Positions 1-5,147 of a stretch of DNA of 6,262 nt are shown here, piece by piece. The stretch spans positions 1 through 6,262 of the forward strand of contig CADEGS010000242.1 of NCBI GenBank assembly GCA_902826945.1. Reading direction: 5' to 3'. Each line of letters starts with the position of its first letter. Position 1 is the stretch's first letter. Both the position numbers and the translations under genes were made by a program. The notes under the pieces are model-generated. The model ran no database searches. It was not told the origin of the DNA and saw only the letters and a list, made by a program, of their open reading frames with translations. The DNA comes from an uncultured bacterium (lineage in GTDB: Bacteria; Planctomycetota; UBA1135; GCA-002686595).

Positions 1-1521
1 TCACGGCACGATCTCGACCTCGACCGCGTTCGTCGCGCGCAGCGTGGGGCCGCCGACGAGCGCGGCCCAGGTCAGGCGGTGGCCGGCGAGGAAGGCCGCC
101 AGGCGCGGGTCGGGACGCCAGGTCGCGACGGCGCGGCCGTCGGCGTCGAGCGCGCCGAGCGAGCGCTCGAGGCCGCCGCCGCGCGCCAGCGTGACCTCGA
201 GCCACGGATCCGGCACGAGCGGCAGCAGCGTGCCGGCGAGCGGCAGCCCCGGCCGGCTGCCCGAGGCGCTGCCGAGCAGCAGGTAGGGCGCGCGCGGCGC
301 GTCGGGCAAGGAGATCGTGAACGGCACGGCGCGGCCCTCGGCCGCGCTCAGCTTGTCCAGGCCCGCCGAGAGCGCGGCGGGCGCGCTGAGCTCGAAGCGC
401 AGCGGCGGGTGCAGCGTCGCGCGCACCGCGCCGTCGTCGGCGAGGATCGCGAGCTCGACCGTGCCCGGCCGGCCCCCCGCGCGCACCGCGAAGGCGTACG
501 AGCCGTCGCCGCGGTCGCTCACCGGACCGATCTCGACCAGGCCGCCGGCCAGCGGATCGACCGGCGCGACCGAGAGCGTCGCGCCGCCGGTCGTGAGCGG
601 CGCGCCCTCGATGTCGAGCAGGTGCACGACGACCTTGGCCGTCGCGATCCCGTCGGCCGGCAGGCGCTCGGCCGAGGCCTGCGCACGCGAGCGCACGCCG
701 TCGGGGTGGCCGGCGCGCGCCGCGCGCCAGTCGAGGTAGGCGAGCTCGAGCTCGCCGATCGGGTCGGGGTCGCCCGCGCCCCCGATCACCTCCAGGTCGA
801 GCCAGTAGTCGCCGGTCGCGCAGCCGTCGTTCGCGGTGCAGGTGCCGTCGGTGTCGCCCATGCGCGCGACGATCATCACGACCGTGTGCGCCGACTTGCG
901 GAACATCGGCGGCGGCACGCCGCACGAGGTCGGCATCGCGTTGCTGCACGAGCAGCGCCCGTCGCCGCCGAGGCGCGCCGCGGCGCCCATCGCCGCCAAG
1001 AGGCGCTGGCTCGTGTCGCCGTCGGTCTGCACGATCGCGTCCCACGCCGCCTGGATCACCTCCGGCCCGGTCAGCGAGTTGCCCTGCACGGCGAACGAGT
1101 ACGGGCCGAATTCGCCCGTGAGCTGGTTCTTGCCCGGGCCCACCTGGCCGCCGCTCCAGGTCGCCGCCGGGCCATTCAGCCCGGCCAGGCCGTACTGGCG
1201 CTTGCCCGGCTGCAGGCCGTTCCCGAAGAGCAGGTCGTCGAGGATCTGCTCGGGCGTGAACCCGGCCGCGAAGTCCTCCCACATGACCTTCTTGTTGCGC
1301 GCCAGCGGATCGACGATGTACTGCGCCGCGCCCGCGCCGCGCCCGACGCGCACGACGGGCACGAAGCGGCGGATCGCCTCGTTCGCGATGCAGGTGGCGG
1401 TCGCGACGCTGACCTCGCCCGTCTCGCGGTTCACGAGCACGACCGACCAGGTGGCCCCGGCGGGCAGGCCCAGGCAGGCGAGGACGAGCGGAGCGAGCAG
1501 CCGGCGCGGGGAGAACCTCAT
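1..1521 (-). CDS. Secreted DUF1028 (Ntn-hydrolase-like) protein with C-terminal Ig-like modules, copy 2
   Basis: This 506-residue tandem paralogue of the gene upstream has a DUF1028 domain that is roughly half identical by eye. The signal peptide is residues 1-23 (MRFSPRRLLAPLVLACLGL, then PAGA|TWSVV), so mature Thr24 would again be N-terminal. The DUF1028 domain (24-258) carries GAGAAQ, KRQYG, GPAATWSGGQ, FAVQGNSLTG and DPDPIGEL. All six cysteines of copy 1 are kept (44, 190, 192, 200, 228, 234), in GDGRCSC, PTSCGVPPP and GDTDGTC...GCATGDY. The Ig/invasin-like domain is about 280-385 (LPADGIATAKVVVHL...GDGSYAFAVRAG). The C-terminal module, about 386-506, contains YLLLGSASGSRPGLPL and ends LRATNAVEVEIVP. 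The TGA stop occupies bases 3-1, so the gene is complete but its downstream region is unseen. A weak Shine-Dalgarno (GAGAG, 1532-1528) lies 6 nt before the ATG. The Arg pair in the signal peptide is only a poor match to a Tat motif. Function is unknown. Confidence 0.93.
   Translation of the reverse strand: MRFSPRRLLAPLVLACLGLPAGATWSVVLVNRETGEVSVATATCIANEAIRRFVPVVRVGRGAGAAQYIVDPLARNKKVMWEDFAAGFTPEQILDDLLFGNGLQPGKRQYGLAGLNGPAATWSGGQVGPGKNQLTGEFGPYSFAVQGNSLTGPEVIQAAWDAIVQTDGDTSQRLLAAMGAAARLGGDGRCSCSNAMPTSCGVPPPMFRKSAHTVVMIVARMGDTDGTCTANDGCATGDYWLDLEVIGGAGDPDPIGELELAYLDWRAARAGHPDGVRSRAQASAERLPADGIATAKVVVHLLDIEGAPLTTGGATLSVAPVDPLAGGLVEIGPVSDRGDGSYAFAVRAGGRPGTVELAILADDGAVRATLHPPLRFELSAPAALSAGLDKLSAAEGRAVPFTISLPDAPRAPYLLLGSASGSRPGLPLAGTLLPLVPDPWLEVTLARGGGLERSLGALDADGRAVATWRPDPRLAAFLAGHRLTWAALVGGPTLRATNAVEVEIVP
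22..46. repeat. 25-bp perfect direct repeat, left copy (3' end of DUF1028 copy 2)
   Basis: This is the partner of the repeat at 1586-1610, about 1.56 kb away. The spacing equals one gene plus the short gap, so unequal recombination between the copies would delete or duplicate exactly one gene. Confidence 0.85.
1453..1521 (-). other. Signal peptide of DUF1028 copy 2
   Basis: Residues 1-23 have a basic n-region with R2, R6 and R7, a hydrophobic core from about 8 to 19, and the c-region PAGA, with A-G-A fitting signal peptidase I. Cleavage would leave Thr24 (ACC, 1452-1450) first. Cys16 lies inside the core but is a poor lipobox (VLAC, with Leu at -2), so a lipoprotein is less likely. Confidence 0.8.
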
Positions 1522-1527
1522 GAGCGT

Positions 1528-1532
1528 CTCTC
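1528..1532 (-). promoter_or_regulatory. Weak ribosome binding site before DUF1028 copy 2
   Basis: GAGAG ends 6 nt before the ATG at 1521-1519. It is a partial anti-16S match with suitable spacing. It is the only purine run in the 43-nt gap near the start, and it supports the annotated start codon. Confidence 0.5.
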
Positions 1533-1539
1533 GGGTCGG

Positions 1540-1559
1540 GCGGGGCGCGCGCGCCCCGC
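1540..1559. repeat. Perfect 20-bp GC palindrome between the two DUF1028 genes
   Basis: Bases 1540-1559 (gcggggcgcgcgcgccccgc) equal their own reverse complement. The palindrome begins 5 nt after the stop of copy 1 and occupies nearly half of the 43-nt gap. In RNA it could fold into a GC stem of about 8 bp with a 4-nt loop. No T run follows on the minus strand, so it is not a classical intrinsic terminator. It could act as an RNA stability or processing element, or simply reflect base composition. Confidence 0.55.
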
Positions 1560-1564
1560 GAGGG

Positions 1565-3061
1565 TCAGGGGACGAGCGCGAGCGTGACCGCGTTCGTCGC
1601 GCGCAGCGTGCGCTCGTGCGTCAGCGCGACGGCGACCAGGCGCGCGCCGGCCAGCGCCGGCGGGAGCGGCGCCGCCGGGGTCCACGACGGCCCGGCGCGG
1701 CCGCCCGCGTCGAGGCGGCCCGCGTCGGCCACGAAGAGCGTGCCCGCGAGCGCGCTCGCGAGCCAGGCCTCGGGCTCGAGCGGCGGGTGCGCGCCCGGCG
1801 CCGACAGGCCGAGGACCAGCGCGAAGGGCGCGCCGCCCCGGTCGGGCTCGTGCACGACGAACGGCACGGGACGGGCGTCGGAGACGGACAGCGCGCGCGC
1901 TCCGGCGACGAGCGGCGCCGGCGCGACGAGCTCGATCTCGGTGTCGGGGTAGAGCTGCACCGCGCGCACGCCGTCGTCGGCGACGATGCGCAGCGCCGCC
2001 CTCCCCGGCGCGAGGCCCGCGCGCACCGCGAACGAGTAGCTGCCGTCCCCGTGGTCGGTGACCGCGCCGATCGCGACCTCCGGCGCCAGCGGGTCCGCCG
2101 GCCGCGCGACGATGCGCGCGCCGCCGCGGCGCAGCGGCTCGCCGTCCACGTCGTGCAGGCGCACGCTGACGAGCAGCTCCGAGACGCCGTCCGCCGGCAG
2201 CACAAGGGCCGTGGTCTTGACGACCGAGAGCTGCTGGTCGGGGCGGCCGCTCAGGCTGCGGCGCCACAGCCCGTGCAGGCGCGCGAGCTCGTCCACCGGG
2301 TCGGGGTCGCCGGCGCCCCCGATCACGTTCAGGCCGAGGTAGTAGTCGCCGGTCGCGCAGCCGTTCACGTTGCAGTTCCCGTCCGTGTCGCCCAGGCGCG
2401 CGACGATCATCGTGCCGGCGTGCGCGGACTTCTCGAAGCCCGGCGGCGGGACGCCGCACGAGGTCGGCGCGTTCTCCGCGCACGAGCAGCGGCCGTCGCC
2501 GCCGATCCGGCGCGCGGCCAGCATGCCGGCGATCAGGCGCTGCCCGACGTCGCCCTTCGTCGCGCGCAGCGCGGCCTCGGCCGCGAGCACGATCTCGTCG
2601 CCCGCGAGCACGTTGCCCTGGATCGCGTACGTGATGCCGTCCACCTCGCCCGTCACGCCGAAGCGCGCGAAGCCGGCCTGGCCGCCGGTCCAGGTCGCCG
2701 CCGGGCCGCTCAGGGCCGCGATGCCGTACTGGCGCCGGCCGGGCGTCGTGCCGGCGCCGAACAGGAGCTCGTCCAGGATCGCCGCGGGCGTATCGCCGGC
2801 GCGCAGGCCGTCGCGCATCAGGCGGCGGTTGTCGGCGGTGAAGTCGATCGTGGACTGCGCCGCGCCGGCGCCGGCGCCGACCCACACGACGGGCACGGCC
2901 TCCTGCAGGTCGAAGTTCGCGAGGCAGGTGGCGACCGAGACCGCCACCTCGCGCGTGCCGCGGTCGACGAGCACGATCGACCAGGTGGCGGAGGCAGGCG
3001 CGGCGAGGAGGCCGGCCGTGGCGAGGGCGAGGAGGGAGCGCGGGACCCGGTTGCGGTGCAT
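1565..3061 (-). CDS. Secreted DUF1028 (Ntn-hydrolase-like) protein with C-terminal Ig-like modules, copy 1
   Basis: This is a 498-residue exported protein of unknown function. Residues 1-25 look like a Sec signal peptide (basic MHRNRVPR, hydrophobic LLALATAGLLAA, cleavage PASA|TWSIV). Residues 26-259 match DUF1028 (PF06267): TWSIVLVD at the start, GAGAAQ, RRQYG, YAIQGNVLAG and a terminal DPDPVDEL. The family has an Ntn-hydrolase-like fold but, to my knowledge, no assigned reaction. Six cysteines (46, 192, 194, 202, 230, 235) recur in the neighbouring paralogue. Five of them sit in two insertions relative to ordinary DUF1028 proteins, including GDGRCSC and GDTDGNC. Residues about 280-385 (LPADGVSELLVSVRL...GDGSYSFAVRAG) resemble a bacterial Ig/invasin-like domain. 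Residues about 386-498, ending LRATNAVTLALVP, form a beta-rich C-terminal module. The gene lies 36 nt after the carrier gene. No Shine-Dalgarno is visible, because the leader before ATG is pyrimidine-rich. Confidence is high for the family and low for any specific function. Confidence 0.93.
   Translation of the reverse strand: MHRNRVPRSLLALATAGLLAAPASATWSIVLVDRGTREVAVSVATCLANFDLQEAVPVVWVGAGAGAAQSTIDFTADNRRLMRDGLRAGDTPAAILDELLFGAGTTPGRRQYGIAALSGPAATWTGGQAGFARFGVTGEVDGITYAIQGNVLAGDEIVLAAEAALRATKGDVGQRLIAGMLAARRIGGDGRCSCAENAPTSCGVPPPGFEKSAHAGTMIVARLGDTDGNCNVNGCATGDYYLGLNVIGGAGDPDPVDELARLHGLWRRSLSGRPDQQLSVVKTTALVLPADGVSELLVSVRLHDVDGEPLRRGGARIVARPADPLAPEVAIGAVTDHGDGSYSFAVRAGLAPGRAALRIVADDGVRAVQLYPDTEIELVAPAPLVAGARALSVSDARPVPFVVHEPDRGGAPFALVLGLSAPGAHPPLEPEAWLASALAGTLFVADAGRLDAGGRAGPSWTPAAPLPPALAGARLVAVALTHERTLRATNAVTLALVP
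1586..1610. repeat. 25-bp perfect direct repeat, right copy (3' end of DUF1028 copy 1)
   Basis: These 25 bases are identical, in the same orientation, to bases 22-46. Both encode the TLRATNAV stretch near the C-terminus of the paired paralogues. This is the longest exact match I noticed between the two genes and reflects their tandem duplication. Confidence 0.85.
2987..3061 (-). other. Signal peptide of DUF1028 copy 1
   Basis: Residues 1-25 have a basic n-region (His, three Arg), a hydrophobic stretch rich in Leu and Ala, and a c-region PASA that satisfies the A-x-A rule. Cleavage after Ala25 would leave Thr26 (ACC, 2986-2984) as the mature N-terminus. No lipobox cysteine is present. The site was read by eye, not predicted by software. 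Confidence 0.85.
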
Positions 3062-3075
3062 GGCGAGGGGGGAGC

Positions 3076-3092
3076 GGGGCCTGAGGGGCCCC
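3076..3092 (-). other. Small GC hairpin in the gap between carrier gene and DUF1028 copy 1
   Basis: On the minus strand GGGGCC, loop CCTCA, GGCCCC can form a 6-bp stem, starting 5 nt after the TAG stop of the carrier gene. The bases after it are C-rich with no T run, so terminator activity is doubtful. It sits in the 36-nt gap that also lacks a ribosome site for the next gene. Chance is plausible at this GC content. Confidence 0.35.
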
Positions 3093-3097
3093 CCATC

Positions 3098-3646
3098 CTA
3101 CCCCTGCGCCGGATCCGGGGCGGATCCGCCCTCGGGCGCCTCCTCGGGGGCGAGGCGCACGAGCAGCGCGCCGTTGCCGACCGTGGTGCCCTTCTGGACC
3201 GAGATCGCCGCCACGCGGCCGGCCTGCGGCGCCGCGATCTCGTTCTGCATCTTCATCGCCTCGAGGATCAGGAGCGGCTGGCCCTTCGCCACCGCCTGCC
3301 CCTCGGCCACGAGCACCTCGACCACGATGCCGGGCATCACGCTGCGCACCTCGGCGCCGCCCGCGCCGCGCTCGCGCTCGGCCGCGTGCGCGGCGCGCTC
3401 GCGCTCGTCCTCGATCTCCACGCGGTGCAAGGCGCCCGCCACGGTGACCGTGGCGCGGTTCGCGTCGCCCTCGATCGAGACGGCGTAGCTGCGCTCGCCG
3501 AGGAACAGCGCGACCTGGCCGAGCCGGTCGACCTCCTCGTAGCGCACGAGGACGGGCTCGCCGTCGAAGCGCACCGATAGCGTTCCCAGGCGCTCCTCGA
3601 GCACGACCTCGTGCTCGTGCCCGTCCACGGTGACGTGGTACTTCAC
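3098..3646 (-). CDS. Biotin carboxyl carrier protein (biotin/lipoyl-binding subunit of acyl-CoA carboxylase)
   Basis: This 182-residue protein carries the covalent biotin that shuttles CO2 between the biotin carboxylase and the carboxyltransferase encoded just upstream. The C-terminal biotinyl domain (about 99-166) reads VMPGIVVEVLV...GQPLLILEAMKMQNEI...VGNGALLVRL. The biotin-accepting lysine is K132 (codon 3253-3251) inside the canonical EAMKM. The N-terminal part (about 1-80, starting MKYHVTVDGHEHEVV) is beta-rich and resembles the non-biotinyl part of Myxococcota-type carriers and the corresponding region of fused PCC alpha chains. A charged Glu/Arg/Ala linker (about 79-98) separates the two. 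The start is the GTG at 3646, which overlaps the upstream stop as GTGA and follows a GGAGG at 3658-3654. The frame stays open far upstream inside the biotin carboxylase gene, but that stretch is a low-complexity Arg-rich shadow. The stop is TAG, unlike the TGA of the other four genes. The short acidic tail (about 167-182) has no known role. Confidence 0.95.
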   Translation of the reverse strand: MKYHVTVDGHEHEVVLEERLGTLSVRFDGEPVLVRYEEVDRLGQVALFLGERSYAVSIEGDANRATVTVAGALHRVEIEDERERAAHAAERERGAGGAEVRSVMPGIVVEVLVAEGQAVAKGQPLLILEAMKMQNEIAAPQAGRVAAISVQKGTTVGNGALLVRLAPEEAPEGGSAPDPAQG

Positions 3647-3658
3647 GGCGCGCCCTCC
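3643..3658 (-). promoter_or_regulatory. Strong Shine-Dalgarno and 4-nt GTGA stop/start overlap setting the carrier-protein start
   Basis: GGAGG at 3658-3654 lies 7 nt before a GTG at 3646-3644. The GTG shares bases with the TGA stop of the biotin carboxylase gene (3645-3643), giving GTGA. The ideal spacing decides this start over any position further upstream in the open frame. It also suggests the carrier can be initiated strongly, in addition to coupling. Confidence 0.85.
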
Positions 3659-5145
3659 GGCCGCGGGCGGCGCTCGAGGCCCGAGCGCCGCCCGCGCGCC
3701 GCCCAGGGCGCGCGCGCGTCCCCGCCGCTCGCGAGCGCGCGCCGGCGCGTCAGGTGCCAGCGATGGATCGCGGCCGCGATGGCGGCCGCGGCGTCGTGGC
3801 CCGGCCGCGTCAGGTCGAGCGACTCGAGCAGGTGCGTGTCGAAGTCGCCGGAGCGGAAGCGCTCGTCCGCCAGCACCGCCAGCGCGGCCGAGGCGCTCGT
3901 GCGCACGCCGCCGACGTTCAGCTCGGCCAGCGCGCGCTGCATGCGCGCGATCGCGCCGGCGCGGTCGCTGGCCCACACGGCGATCTTGGCCAGCAGCGGG
4001 TCGTAGCTCAGGCCGACCTCCATGCCGCGGTACAGGCCCGAGTCGATGCGCACGCCCGGCCCGCCGGGCCAGCGCAGGTTCCGGATCGTGCCGGTCGAGG
4101 GCACGAAGCCGTTCTCGGGGTCCTCGGCGTTGATGCGCACCTCGAGCGCGTGGCCGCGCATGCGCACGTCCTCCTGCGCGTAGCCGAGCGGCTCGCCGGC
4201 GGCGATGCGCAATTGCTCGCGCACCAGGTCGAGGCCGGTGACGAGCTCGGTCACCGGGTGCTCGACCTGCAGGCGCGTGTTCATCTCGAGGAAGTAGAAC
4301 TGCCCCTCGCTGAACAGGAACTCGACCGTGCCGGCGTTCTGGTAGCCGACCGCGCGCGCGGCGGAGAGCGCCGTCTCGCCCATGCGCTCGCGCAGCGCGG
4401 CGTCCACGACGACCGAGGGGCACTCCTCGATCAGCTTCTGGTGGCGGCGCTGCACGGAGCACTCGCGCTCGCCCAGGTGCACGCCGTGCCCGTGCGCGTC
4501 GAAGAGCACCTGGATCTCGACGTGGCGCGGGCGCGTCAGGTAGCGCTCGAGGTACAGCCGCCCGTCGCCGAAGGCCGCGCGCGCCTCGCCCGAGGCGGTG
4601 CGGAAGGCGCCCTCGATCTCCCCCGCCGAGCGCACGACGCGGATGCCCTTGCCGCCGCCGCCGGCCGCGGCCTTGAGCGCGACGGGGTAGCCGATCTCGT
4701 CGGCCGCGCGGCGCGCCGCGGCGGGGTCCTCGAGCGGATCGACCAGCCCCGGCACGACCGGCACGCCGGCCTTCTGCACGATGCGGCGGCTCTCGATCTT
4801 GTCGCCCATGCTGTGGATGGCCTCGGGCGGCGGCCCGATCCACGCCAGGCCCGCCTCGCGCACGCGGCGCGCGAAGGCGGCGTTCTCCGACAGGAAGCCG
4901 TAGCCCGGGTGCACGGCCTCGGCGCCGCCCTTGCGCGCCGCCTCGAGCACCTTGTCCACGTCGAGGTAGGACTCCGAGGGCAGGTTGCCGCCCAGCGGCA
5001 CGGCCAGGTCGGCCAGGCGCGCGTGCAGCGCGGCGCGGTCGTGGTCCGAGTAGACCGCGACGGTCTCGACGCCCATCTCGCGCGCCGTGCGCAGCACGCG
5101 CAGCGCGATCTCCCCGCGGTTCGCGACCAGGATGCGCCGGAACAT
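3643..5145 (-). CDS. accC: Biotin carboxylase subunit of acyl-CoA carboxylase
   Basis: This 500-residue ATP-grasp enzyme carboxylates biotin on the carrier protein using ATP and bicarbonate. The N-terminal domain (about 1-113) starts FRRILVANRGEIALR and carries HPGYGFLSEN (79-88). The ATP-grasp domain (about 114-330) has K116, K158, the glycine-rich loop AGGGGKG (161-167), H208/E210, H235/K237 in ECSVQRRHQK, E275, and E287/N289/R291 in FLEMNTRLQVEHPVTE. The C-terminal domain (about 332-441) has R337, AEDP, FVPSTG and YDPLLAKI. These match the catalytic and ATP-binding residues of E. coli AccC (K116, K159, H209, K238, E276, E288, R292, R338), mostly offset by one, so the enzyme looks intact. 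A basic, Ala/Arg-rich tail (about 442-500) goes beyond the roughly 450-residue stand-alone AccC and resembles the start of the linker to the carrier part in fused PCC alpha chains. The ATG overlaps the upstream stop as TGATG, with no visible Shine-Dalgarno, so translation probably depends on reinitiation. Confidence 0.97.
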   Translation of the reverse strand: MFRRILVANRGEIALRVLRTAREMGVETVAVYSDHDRAALHARLADLAVPLGGNLPSESYLDVDKVLEAARKGGAEAVHPGYGFLSENAAFARRVREAGLAWIGPPPEAIHSMGDKIESRRIVQKAGVPVVPGLVDPLEDPAAARRAADEIGYPVALKAAAGGGGKGIRVVRSAGEIEGAFRTASGEARAAFGDGRLYLERYLTRPRHVEIQVLFDAHGHGVHLGERECSVQRRHQKLIEECPSVVVDAALRERMGETALSAARAVGYQNAGTVEFLFSEGQFYFLEMNTRLQVEHPVTELVTGLDLVREQLRIAAGEPLGYAQEDVRMRGHALEVRINAEDPENGFVPSTGTIRNLRWPGGPGVRIDSGLYRGMEVGLSYDPLLAKIAVWASDRAGAIARMQRALAELNVGGVRTSASAALAVLADERFRSGDFDTHLLESLDLTRPGHDAAAAIAAAIHRWHLTRRRALASGGDARAPWAARGRRSGLERRPRPEGAP

Positions 5146-5147
5146 CA
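5143..5147 (-). promoter_or_regulatory. TGATG stop/start overlap coupling carboxyltransferase to biotin carboxylase
   Basis: The last A of the carboxyltransferase stop (5147-5145) is the first base of the biotin carboxylase ATG (5145-5143). The preceding bases encode the conserved NIPL terminus and contain no purine-rich ribosome site. Termination-reinitiation is therefore the likely way the second gene is translated, helping to match subunit amounts. Confidence 0.7.

Noticed and set aside
1474..1521. DUF1028 copy 2 as a lipoprotein anchored at Cys16
   Set aside because: VLAC is a poor lipobox, the preceding hydrophobic stretch is short, and the paralogue has no such cysteine. The AGA|T site is better.
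3076..3092. Intrinsic terminator ending the carboxylase operon
   Set aside because: The stem is only 6 bp and no T run follows on the minus strand. I keep it only as a low-confidence hairpin.
3062..3100. Readthrough of the TAG stop fusing the carrier protein to DUF1028 copy 1 (the two are in frame, 12 codons apart)
   Set aside because: The downstream protein begins with a complete signal peptide, which would not work internally. In-frame spacing has a one-in-three chance.
836..3580. Very long plus-strand open frame (about 914 codons), with others at 79-1587 and 3754-5310
   Set aside because: They lie antisense to convincing genes, are Arg/Ala-rich and low in complexity, and show no family motifs. 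High GC makes stop codons rare, so such shadows are expected.
3098..4843. Carrier-protein frame extended to about 581 codons, as if BC and BCCP were fused or the carrier had a long N-terminus
   Set aside because: The part upstream of 3646 is out of frame with the real biotin carboxylase and is Arg-rich nonsense. A GGAGG and GTG at 3646 give a clear start.
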